This document shows, one piece after another, positions 55,601 through 64,000 of a stretch of 64,000 nt of DNA (within the stretch, counting starts at the first letter, position 1; the number at the start of each line of letters is the position of its first letter). The notes under the pieces were generated by a model. It did not search any database. It saw nothing but the letters and a program-made list of their open reading frames with translations, and was not told the origin of the DNA. The position numbers and the translations under genes are program-made. This stretch comes from Echiichthys vipera (lineage: Eukaryota > Chordata > Actinopteri > Perciformes > Trachinidae): positions 12,119,412 to 12,183,411 of the forward strand of contig OY829656.1 of assembly GCA_963691815.1 (NCBI GenBank), in the 5' to 3' direction.

Positions 55601-58600
55601 ACTAATTGGGATTAAAAATGTCATTTTCAAGAACAAACAGACGAAAACAAAATAGAAAACAAAGAACAAATGATTAAATTCCTAAGAATTCAAAAGTCAT
55701 TCTTCAATATTAAAAACATCTGCAGCCATTAGGAATATTAGTTGGAATACATCCTGGTAGCAAAGACAGTAATTTCCCAAAATTTTAATATCTTGAGCTC
55801 TAAGACATTTTTTTATTATTTCCTGAGATTTTAAGGACCAAATGTTCCTAAATAGATAATGCAGATTAACCAATATTGTAAATAATTGTCAGATGCAGCC
55901 CTTGTTATCACTTGATTTCTACATTGCATAGTTACTATTGAGCTGTAAACAATGCATACTTTCATAGACCTTTAGTTGTTGCCTAATATTGAAAAACAAA
56001 AAATAAATAGTAAATAACTGTACATTTGCTGTTCATTATTTAAGATTTATGCCAAGTTTTATTCATTTTCCCTCAATGTTAATGCAAGCTTGCCTGTGCC
56101 AAGAGAAGCAGTGCTGTTATTTGTTTCGATAAGTGAACATCAGAATTTATACATAGCGAGCAGAGGAATGAATATGTCCTCAGACACGGGTAAAATCCTG
56201 CAGCTTAATTCCACTCGGCCAATGTGAGGCACATTTGGTTTGATAAAGTGCTGCCTTCTCTTTGTATGTGATTCCTCACCCCTAATTGTCTTTAGTTTGG
56301 AGCGAGCAGCAGAACTTGTGTAGAATGCATATAAAGTAAAAAGGCTGCTTCCCTTTAACAGCCTTGATCTTTTCATTGATCTCCTGAGTAATAAACTGCT
56401 CTTTTGTAATTAAGAAACCACACTCATGGGCAAAAGCTCACTTTGAAGACAGCAGTCCCAAGAACCAGCTCCTCAAAATGCTGATGGTGTAGCTTTACCA
56501 GAGCGTGCCTTCTTTTCTGAACGCTCTCCCTCTCCGCAAAATCACTCGGTCTTCATCACTGGAAAGATGCGGTCAGCATGTTGGGATTGTAATTGATTGT
56601 CATGTGTGCTTGTGCAGTAATCTCTGCCATCCCTCTGTGCCAGTGGCAGGCCAGGATGCGGAGATAGAGATTGTGACGGTGTCTGACCCCTCGCTGCTCG
56701 CCCCCTCCGACGTGTCGGCCATCGCCCTGGATTTCAAAGTCCTCCACCCAGTGGTGATTACCAGGCTGGGAGTGTTTCCCAGCGGGTCCCGGCCTGAGCT
56801 TCAGAGCAATGTAACTGTGAAGCTTCTCCAGCTGGACCAGGAGGTAACAGAACCTCGACCTCTGAGCATAATGTAATCCCGTACGCTGCATTACTGTGGA
56901 GGCTTGTAAATAGACAGCCCGGGGCCAGCTGGAGGACTCAGTGCTACTAGTGCACAAACGGAAACTTAGCTTACTGTCTTTAAGATAGCAGTCTGCAGTG
57001 CAGTATTCAGTGTAGGTGAAGGCGCATTTTCACATAACAACAACTGTTGTGTGTGTGTTTGCAGGAGGCTGTGGTGACTGCTCGCTTCAGTACCATCAGC
57101 ACAGGGACTGTGGTGAGCGGGGTGTGGTACAAACCAGTGGAGCAGTTCATTTTGCCCAAGGTCAGTTTTTCAAATATATACTATATTATAAGTATAACTA
57201 ATATCCTGACTATGTCCCTGAGGTCATGAGTCCAAGTCCCTCAACTGACACCATCCCTCCGAATATCTGTGCTCTGCTGCAAGCAGAGTTCCCCCCAGTG
57301 GGACAATAAAGAACTGAACTAAAGGAAGAAAGAATGTCTCAACAAGTTTTAATTATTTGGATATTTCGTAGAAAGCCGATGAATGACAGGGAATGACAGA
57401 ACTGCAGGCTCTATTTAATCAAAGCATTTCTTTCAAAGACAAATCCTCTGGAAATCACAAGCTGACCACAACTAACTAAACTGTAACTAAAACAGCTATC
57501 TCAGAATGTGTCTCTTCATTTTACCTATAATAAGTACCAGACTAAATACATAGTTCTTTCCAGAAGGACATTAATTAAAGTCCCCCTCCACTCAGAAATG
57601 TGTTTGTCTTCTTTTTCTGTCCTCTAAAATGTCTGACATTGACTGTACAGACTTCTATCCAAGCACATTGTGTGCTAGAGAGCTGTTTTCACATTCCCCT
57701 CCTGAAGGAGGAGATGTCTGCGCAGTTCTCTGGAATCTGAAATTCAAACGTATTTAAGGGAGCTTTAGTCGGTATGTCACTGATCCATAGACCAATTGCT
57801 GTCTAATATGTGCAACACTATTCGACGGGGAAACAACTACGACACAACACCAGCAAAGAAACCTGAAACCTCCAGCTCAGAGCAGACTGTCAGTACACTG
57901 CCATCATAATTGTTAGCCCCTGACAGTTACAAGCGAACAAGCTAACAAACAACAGAAATTATATCTTAGTTGCAGATCGCTAACGTTAGCTCCATGGGCA
58001 GGCAGCTTGGGCTCTGTGTCTGCAGGAGAAACCATAAATGTGCCTCCAGCTTCATGGCTATTAGATCTACAACCAATCAGAGCTGCCTCTCTTTACAAAG
58101 ACAGGGTTATACTCTCCGTAGAGTCCCTGACGCAAGTGTGCACAAGCAAAAAACAACGTCATCACATATTTTGCGTAAAGCACGGAGGCTCCGCAAGTTG
58201 TTAGTCATCGTCTCAAACATGCCCCGTATAAGATAAACTGTTATGATTGGCATGGCGAGGTTTTTTTTTAGCTATAAATCTGTCTTAAGGGGAGGGACCA
58301 GACATATCTGCCAGAGCAAATAAGTTACCTCTGACCACACCCGGCTGTGTACATCTGTACAACACTGCTGCAAAGTGAGAAGTTAAATTACAGCAAAAAC
58401 AAGATTTTCAGGGGATTAAGTTAATCTTTAATACAATTGTGGTGGAGATATACTAGAATCAGTCTCATAAGTTTTATACAACTACCTCAGGTTTGCTCAA
58501 ACCAACAAATTCTGAGAAACAGTACAGAGGACATGATGTCAGTGACACTGCATACAGTATAATGTTCACTTATAGTGTTGGATAGAATGACAACATATCT

Positions 58601-60372
58601 GTTTTTTTAATCCAGGGTTTTGAGGGGACACTGGTTTGGGAGAATATGGACTCTGCGGGGTTGACCACAGTCAACTCCTCCTCTGTGCAGCTCAACGATG
58701 GAGGAGGTGTCCTCAAGATCTCCTCTGTAAGCATCAAAAATACATGTATTAAGAATATTCTCTCTCAAGTTTTAAAGTGAAGGAAAGAAGTACATTTTTT
58801 CCTGTTTCATTGAATTGCAGATCGCAGAGGGCATATTGCCTCATAGAAGTGCGCTTGGATTTCCTGGTTTGGCTGGAGGGTTCACGTTTACTATCTATGG
58901 TTGGTCCAGCAACAGAAATTCAATCTGAGCTTTTCATGAAAACAGTTTGATCAAAATCAAATGAGCTGGCTGTTTTTAAAAGAGGCGGGTACTGAGCTTA
59001 GCTCTTACATACATTTGCTTCCCCCTTTCTTCCCTGTTGTGTCGCGTCATTCAATGTACCTGTGTGTGTTTGCATTGGAGTTTATCTGGAAATTTATTAT
59101 GTTGCTACTTTGGGGAAAATAAAAATAATTAATTTCACTATCCAATACCTCTATATGGTGAGCTAATGATCCATTCTGTAAAATGTTTCAGTTTTATTAT
59201 ATTGTTTTGCCAGCCTGACATTTAACTTATCCATCTCAATGTATTCACACAAAAGTTTAAACTTTGTCACCGTTTATCCATTGATCCTGTTTTGTGTCCC
59301 TATTTCTATCAACCCAACTGTGTCAGATGAGGACAGCCTGTCGGGGCTCCTGCGGGGCCGCCCGTCCAGGATGGAGCACCATGCCTCCAGGCTGAGGCAG
59401 GAGGACGCAACCTTGCAGCAGGAGAGCCTCAGGCATGGCGACATGGTGTTCGTAGACGTGGTAGACACCTACAGGAACGTGCCTTCCAAACTGCTTCAGT
59501 TCTATAAATGGTAAGGCAAGTGCTAATGACTTGATTCTCTGTCTCCAAATTGCCTGGGCCCTCTGAGGAAATCAGCAACCCGAAATGAAAGTGTGTCGTC
59601 GCCTCAAAATGTCTCGCTGTTAGAATCACTGTTGTAATCACTCGGTCAGGGAAAAAAGTTCAGTTGAGTCATCAGGTAGCAAAATATACAGAGTGGTCTT
59701 GAGCTTTGGCAAGTATATAATTTAATTGCAACACCTCCTGCATTTCGCTCTCTGTGGTCTTTGAAAGTAAATGCACTCTGGGATATTGCCAAAAATCATA
59801 AGGTGGGCTTTAATTAAGGTTACAAATTCCCTCTCTGGCAGGTCTGTGGGAAACGCTAACTTTAATCTGCTGCTGAAGACGGATGATGATTGTTATATCG
59901 ACGTGGATTCGGTTTTAATGAAGATTGACCATAAGGGTCTCAAGCGCAGCAATTTCTGGTGGGGAAAGTAAGTTCAATTTTGTGTCTGGTCCTGATAATG
60001 TATATCTTACTGGTGATTTTAGTCCACTTGTCTGTGACTTTAGTTCACCGCACTGTCAGATGAACTTTAAATGAAAGAAACAGGAATGCTCTGTCAAAAT
60101 GATGATGGGTCAGATGAAAGGGAGACAGGATGTGATGATAATGTATCTGCTGCCCTGACCCAGTTTCAGGCAGAGCTGGGCAGTGGACCGCATTGGGAAG
60201 TGGCAGGAGCTTGAGTACGCTAGTCCAGCCTACCCGGCGTTTGCCTGCGGCTCAGGCTACGTGGTCTCTCGTGACCTGGTCCAGTGGCTCGCCAGTAATG
60301 CAGATAAACTGAAAGCCTACCAGGTAGCGTACCCAAGTGATTGTGGGAGTTTGGTGATAAAATAGTCCCTAA

Positions 60373-60412
<40 letters not shown>

Positions 60413-61573
60413 TGAGGAGTCTGTCCTGGATGTTTTGTTACAGGGAGAAGATGTGAGCATGGGGATATGGATGGCAGCTGTTGGACCACAGAAATATCAG
60501 GTAAAAAAATGTCATGACATCCAGGTCTTTCAACTCAAATAAGCACTGTGATCACAAATTATTTGATTTGTTATATATAATATATTTACTTATGAAATAA
60601 AATGTCTAAGACTTGGTATCACACTGGATTTAAAAAGTTTAAAAAATGAATCTAAATGAGCTGCCAGAGTGCATTAAAAAATCATCAAAATAGAGATTTT
60701 ATCAAAAAAGCGGTGGGGGAGGATCCCTCGTACCCAAACTGACCAAACTAAGCCCCAAATGTCTTCAAATCATCGAAACATCCTTGAATACACCTGACCT
60801 CTGTTCATTTGAAGATAAAGAATTTAAAACTGAATTTTGTTATGGGCCTTTTAATGTGTACTCATTTTATCTCCTAATTATAATTTAATGTTTGTTTATT
60901 ATTGTTTGTTAACTGGCCCGCTGTCATTTTGCAAAACTAGCCCCCGGGCAAAGCAAGTTGAATATACCTGCTCTGGAATATTGGCACGTAATTAAAATAT
61001 TAAAAAATGTAAATGATATGTGAAGGATTTCCTCCTTTCACCCTTAAACCTTAGCTGAGACCGTTCATTTTCTTCAAAATCAAGGCAGCAAGCAGGATTA
61101 AACATTGATACTCTCCTAAGTACATTTTTCTTTTTGAATTGATGACCATTCGTCTTTTTACACTTAATAGAGAATTGTATTCTATAGTTGCTTTAAAACT
61201 GTGACATATCTATACAGTGTGTATATATATATATATATATACACCTGTGTGTATGAGCGGAGCTGGCAGAGTCTGTGGAGTTCAACATGATCGTTTAACT
61301 GGTTTAATCTTGGCAATATGGATTCGAATTACAGCGTTTAAAGCTGCATGTCAACAATTGAACCTGAACCAGTGTATAGGCAATAACAATATCAGATGTT
61401 AACATATGCATGTCCTGCCCCTTTGCTACTGACAGGACCCTGGCTGGCTGTGTGAGAAAGAGTGCTACCTGGACATGCTGTCGTCTCCACAACACACAGC
61501 CGAGGAGCTGCACATCCTCTGGGACAGGAAGAGGGCCTGTGGAGACCCCTGCGGTTGTCACTGGGGCCACTAA
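52555..61573 (+). CDS. b3galnt2: b3galnt2, beta-1,3-N-acetylgalactosaminyltransferase 2, complete (497 aa, 12 exons)
   Basis: GT31 glycosyltransferase that adds GalNAc in beta-1,3 linkage to GlcNAc on O-mannose (core M3) of alpha-dystroglycan in the ER/Golgi; human loss causes dystroglycanopathy. Twelve exons give 497 codons plus TAA (human 500). Type II membrane protein: short N-terminus MRR, hydrophobic anchor at about residues 4-22, then lumenal part. Catalytic DxD-type TDDDCYID has Asp352-354. WWGN, AYPAFACGSGYVVSRD and GEDVSMGIWMA follow as in the family. Potential N-glycosylation sites at Asn110 (NFT) and Asn170 (NVT) correspond to human sites. The start was chosen because MRRLALTLLPCAVAVLVHLW aligns with the human N-terminus; Kozak context is weak (T at -3). 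Confidence 0.96.
52664..53306 (+). other. b3galnt2 intron 1
   Basis: 643 bp. Open frames at 52539-52805 and 52891-53232 run into it but resemble nothing known. Confidence 0.75.
53307..53439 (+). CDS. b3galnt2: b3galnt2 exon 2
   Basis: Acceptor ctgtttcag, phase 1 to 2. Encodes FYEVLVGVLSARHNYKLRQA and IRETWLGYLRDHPHFQHR, the galactosyltransferase-family opening motif. The donor is weak (GTCTGT). Confidence 0.92.
53440..53815 (+). other. b3galnt2 intron 2
   Basis: 376 bp; T-rich; nothing recognised. Confidence 0.75.
53816..53916 (+). CDS. b3galnt2: b3galnt2 exon 3
   Basis: Acceptor tattttcag, donor gtaaaa, phase 2 to 1. Encodes VGVKFIVGEHGCPIPEEDRE and DPYSCSLLNFTEP, including the NFT sequon. 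Confidence 0.95.
53917..56643 (+). other. b3galnt2 intron 3
   Basis: 2.7-kb AT-rich intron. A hAT-type MITE fragment is at about 55434-55555; no other element recognised. Confidence 0.7.
55434..55555 (+). mobile_element. hAT-type MITE fragment
   Basis: GAGCTGAATTGATTAATGGA, then ATCACTGGTTCCAGCTTTTC and GGACTGTTAGTCAGACAGAG, corresponding in order to words in the copy at 14104-14383. The right half is missing. Confidence 0.5.
56644..56843 (+). CDS. b3galnt2: b3galnt2 exon 4
   Basis: Acceptor tgtgccag, donor gtaaca, phase 1 to 0. Begins VAGQDAEIEIVTVSDPSLL, a variable acidic part, then FKVLHPVVITRLGVFPSGS and SNVTVKLLQLDQE. Confidence 0.94.
57065..57160 (+). CDS. b3galnt2: b3galnt2 exon 5
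   Basis: Acceptor gtttgcag, donor gtcagt, phase 0 to 0. Encodes EAVVTARFSTISTGTVVSG and VWYKPVEQFILPK. Confidence 0.95.
57215..57325 (+). repeat. Non-LTR retrotransposon 3' tail fragment
   Basis: TTCCCCCCAGTGGGACAATA followed by AAGAACTGAACTAAA resembles the end of fish LINEs (TTTCCCC...GGGA..AATAAAG). Only the last hundred bases remain. Confidence 0.45.
57575..58419. mobile_element. Probable piggyBac-like MITE, about 840 bp
   Basis: Starts TTAA then AGTCCCCCTCCACTCAG and ends CAAGATTTTCAGGGGA then TTAA. The ends share a CCCC(C/T)-type inverted stretch and both lie at TTAA. Word content (CTCTAAAATGTCTGACATTG) matches a fish repeat I recall. The inverted ends are short and partly decayed. 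Confidence 0.5.
58616..58726 (+). CDS. b3galnt2: b3galnt2 exon 6
   Basis: Acceptor taatccag, donor gtaagc, phase 0 to 0. Encodes GFEGTLVWENMDSAGLTTV and VQLNDGGGVLKISS. Confidence 0.95.
58821..58899 (+). CDS. b3galnt2: b3galnt2 exon 7
   Basis: Acceptor aattgcag, donor gttggt, phase 0 to 1. Encodes IAEGILPHRSALGFPGLAGG then FTFTIY. Confidence 0.94.
58900..59326 (+). other. b3galnt2 intron 7
   Basis: 427 bp; nothing recognised. Confidence 0.75.
59327..59510 (+). CDS. b3galnt2: b3galnt2 exon 8
   Basis: Acceptor ctgtgtcag, donor gtaagg, phase 1 to 2. Encodes DEDSLSGLLRGRPSRMEHHA and MVFVDVVDTYRNVPSKLLQF, a GT31 core strand. Confidence 0.96.
59511..59841 (+). other. b3galnt2 intron 8
   Basis: 331 bp; nothing recognised. 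Confidence 0.75.
59842..59967 (+). CDS. b3galnt2: b3galnt2 exon 9 (catalytic DDD)
   Basis: Acceptor ctctggcag, donor gtaagt, phase 2 to 2. Encodes NFNLLLKTDDDCYIDVDSVL and SNFWWG; the DDD binds the metal/UDP-sugar in this family. Confidence 0.97.
60164..60323 (+). CDS. b3galnt2: b3galnt2 exon 10
   Basis: Acceptor gacccag, donor gtagcg, phase 2 to 0. Encodes WAVDRIGKWQELEYASPAYP, AFACGSGYVVSRDLVQWLAS. Confidence 0.97.
60377..60411. repeat. (AAT)n microsatellite
   Basis: Pure TAA run of about 35 bp in intron 10, 33 bp before exon 11. Confidence 0.95.
60444..60500 (+). CDS. b3galnt2: b3galnt2 exon 11
   Basis: 57-nt exon, acceptor tgttacag, donor gtaaaa, phase 0 to 0. Encodes GEDVSMGIWMAAVGPQKYQ, the conserved ED(V)xxG motif. 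Confidence 0.96.
60501..61435 (+). other. b3galnt2 intron 11
   Basis: 935-bp AT-rich intron with a short TA array near 61220; nothing else recognised. Confidence 0.75.
61436..61573 (+). CDS. b3galnt2: b3galnt2 exon 12 (last)
   Basis: Acceptor actgacag. Encodes DPGWLCEKECYLDMLSSPQH and a Cys-rich end ACGDPCGCHWGH, then TAA at 61571-61573. Human ends similarly with CGDPCRC. Confidence 0.95.
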   Translation, partial: DPGWLCEKECYLDMLSSPQHTAEELHILWDRKRACGDPCGCHWGH

Positions 61574-62380
61574 ATCTCACAACACACAACGCGGAGCTGT
61601 GGGTAAAATGCACTCAGTACTGGTAGTCAGTTTCTGAGTTATTATTTTAGTTTTATTAGGGTTTTGAGATGTGGGGACTTCTTTATGGAAAATAATCTTA
61701 AAAACTTCATTGCAGGTTCTTAATATTATCAAAATACTGTACCAACATCATAAACCTTTTTCAGCTTCAGAATGCGTGGAAAACACATGTAGCTGTAGCA
61801 CACTGTTAGCATTTGTATCATAAACTCAGTTATTAATAAATCAGATTGGAACAGACCAAATATGGGAAATGCGCGGATTAGATTTTAATTTTGGTAACGT
61901 GATAACAGACAGGGATGAACAAGAACCATGTGCAATATCAGCATAAGATGATGCCTGTGAACAGAATCACTGCTGAGTACTTTGTAACATTAAAATTATT
62001 GGTACTCTGATACTAAAACATTTTGGTTTGAACAGGATATTTGATGGAATTTTAAAGATGTTTGCTTTACATCGCTATATTTTGTAAATTATTGTCTAAA
62101 GCTCTTCATCCTCTTCACTACTGGTAGATTTAAGACAAGCTTTCTCACAACGCACACAATTTGTACTGTAAGTGTCATTGTGAAAATAGTGATGTGGCCT
62201 TACTGTATTTGTTAGGCGTCATACTGTGTGTATGTTAACACTCGTGATATCAACACAGATTAATATTGGTGTGTTTGCACTGCAAATTTTGGAACTTGAA
62301 CAGGCAGTCATAGTGACTGTGAAATAGACTTTCTGAAACCCTCCTCACAGGTAATAAAGAACACTTATGAGAGATGAATG
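61574..62380 (+). other. b3galnt2: b3galnt2 3' UTR
   Basis: AT-rich sequence ending at AATAAA (62353-62358), followed by a T/G-rich stretch (TTGTTGTTTGTTTTGGGG), as expected downstream of a cleavage site. Confidence 0.65.
62353..62358 (+). terminator. b3galnt2 polyA signal
   Basis: AATAAA 780 bp after the stop with a G/T-rich element following. Confidence 0.65.
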
Positions 62381-64000
62381 ACTTCCTTGTTGTTTGTTTT
62401 GGGGATGATGCTCATTTTTCTGCGTTGGATCCTTGTTGAGCCTGAAGCGTTGTTTTAGCCGTTAGTGCTGCTCAGTCAGAAAACACACTTTGCGTTTGCA
62501 GAAGTCTGCTTCTCCACTTTGTTCTCTATTGACGATTACTTTTCTAAGACAGTGAGTCAGACACCGCTGGAATGAACAGGGAAACCTGTGGAGTGTTTTG
62601 ACCCCAAATTGATCAGCGGCTTTATGTTAATCAATAGGACTGAACACATCCAGCCACCAGCTCGTACACACTCAACCTTTTAAAATGTGAACATGAAGTA
62701 AATGTATTTTTAATGAGCTTTTTCCGAGCATATGCTTTTAGTTGCTGCGGCGATTTGTTTTGTTTGTTAAAGTACAGCCATGTGATTGATGCTGAGTCAC
62801 TAGAATTAGATTTCCTTGCTGTATATTTTTGTAAATAATGAAAGATGATGATGAATATTTTACTAATGTGGGATCATATAAGTTGTTTGTTTTATTTAGG
62901 CCTGTCCTTCCTGCCAAGAAATCTATAGCTGCAATTAACCTGATGTTGGAGCACACATTCCTCTTCCTCTGAACGCCCCCATCCTCTCCCTCCCCGTTTT
63001 ATCCTTTCGCCTCCTCTTTCAGTGAGCTGCATGATAACAAAGTCATATCCGCATCTGTTCCACTCTCGTACATAGATAAGGATGGCAGTTTTCCTCCCAT
63101 CAGCCTCTCTCTCTGATTTGGCTCGAAGCCCTTCATTGTGAAGTGAGAGAAAAGCGTGGAAATAACACGCACTCTCATCTCTGCTCTAGTGCTTCTGTAG
63201 AAGATGAAGTTATTGAATTTGTCTGAACTTTGATGAGCGCTGTGGGGTATTGTCACTCACCGATGTTTAAATTATTAGCTTTTTTTTTTTTTTAGAGATG
63301 TTCCAAATCTTCTGCTTCCTTTGTTCTCTGGGTGTGTGAGCCCTGTTCACTCATACACACCCATCCAACCAGGCAGTCGAATCAACCACATCATAATGAC
63401 TTGAGACAAATTGTACAATGCTTGCCTAAAAATTGCAGTCATGTATTCTATCACGAGTCTTTCTAGGCTTGTAATTTAGCTATTTACCACTTTTTAATAT
63501 TTGATCTCATCTTATTTCCTGCCAATATACAATTTGGGGTATTTGCATAGTGTGAAGAGAACCATTCTGCTGAAAACTGCCTCATGGAGGAATAAAAATA
63601 CTCATGTATTGGCATACGCAAGTAAGATGGTGTGAAATAATATTGTGTCACGGGTAACACTACTCAAGTATTTCTCTGTTCTCTGAGATCAATATTTGTG
63701 AACATGAATTTGCCCCCAAAACTTGATATTTAAAGAGTGGAGCAGAACTAGAAAAACATATTTTGACAACAAACATGGTATAATAAAAGACGTCAGCTCG
63801 TCTTAGTCAGCCAGAATATATGATTCATCCATATGTTTGATATAAATAAACCCCACGTTTTTTTACTCGTCTCTGCCCTTAAGCGAGTGTGTAATCTTTC
63901 CTAAGCGACGACAAGAGTACAATTCCCTGAACCACTGACTTATTTTCACTCTATTAATATTTTGTCATGAAAGTGCAATCATCCATTTAGTCTGTGACAA
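62381..64000. other. Intergenic, no gene seen
   Basis: AT-rich with a pyrimidine-rich stretch near 62960-63020. No open frame resembles a known protein. In human, TBCE follows in the opposite orientation; no part of it is visible here. Confidence 0.6.

Larger units (their letters stand above)
57161..58615 (+). other. b3galnt2 intron 5
   Basis: 1.46 kb, largely repeats: a short LINE-type tail (about 57215-57325) and a MITE-like block (57575-58419). Confidence 0.7.

Noticed and set aside
62999..63256. 85-codon minus-strand ORF after b3galnt2
   Set aside because: No similarity to TBCE or any family I know, and no splice-site context supporting a gene.

Overview
This is a vertebrate, almost certainly percomorph-type teleost fish, nuclear segment. 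The evidence is exon/intron structure with GT-AG splice sites, very long CA/GT microsatellites, and many interspersed repeats of kinds I know from acanthomorph fish genomes. No bacterial, organellar or viral gene organisation is visible. Three protein-coding genes lie in tandem on the + strand: lyst (3' four-fifths), gng4 (complete coding sequence) and b3galnt2 (complete coding sequence). From general knowledge, human 1q42.3 has the same relative order and orientation (LYST, GNG4, B3GALNT2), so this is a conserved synteny block.

Layout. 1-32607: 49 spliced coding exons of lyst, starting mid-exon at the window edge and running through the armadillo-like scaffold, a concanavalin A-like region, the PH-like domain, the BEACH domain and the C-terminal WD40 repeats to a TGA stop at 32605-32607. 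Spliced, they give 3063 codons plus stop, with every exon junction in frame. One extra 162-nt symmetric exon candidate lies at 22476-22637. 32608 to about 35100: lyst 3' UTR and downstream sequence, including a GC-rich open frame at 33004-33372. About 35100-36838: probable gng4 promoter/5' UTR area. 36846-36944 and 46418-46546: the two gng4 coding exons (75 aa, CaaX end CTIL) around a 9.5-kb intron holding several transposon relics and a possible conserved enhancer. 46547 to about 52300: intergenic DNA with a tRNA-derived SINE and a piggyBac-like MITE. 52324-52554: b3galnt2 promoter and 5' leader with ZNF143-like and CCAAT motifs and upstream ORFs. 52555-61573: 12 b3galnt2 coding exons (497 aa). 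61574-62380: its 3' UTR. 62381-64000: no gene seen.

The three genes are functionally unrelated. Lyst is a BEACH-family regulator of lysosome-related organelle size and fission/fusion. Gng4 is a prenylated heterotrimeric G-protein gamma subunit. B3galnt2 is an ER/Golgi GT31 glycosyltransferase that extends O-mannose on alpha-dystroglycan. Their adjacency looks like inherited vertebrate synteny rather than a working cluster.

Nothing here is a clear new biological system. The observations most worth a second look are: complementary (GT)n and (CA)n arrays flanking lyst exon w4; the in-frame cassette-like exon; an 81-nt intron that reads through in frame; a perfect 26-bp inverted repeat with a 1-nt spacer in a lyst intron; a GC-rich ORF in the lyst 3' UTR; and several transposon relics whose boundaries and target duplications can be read directly.
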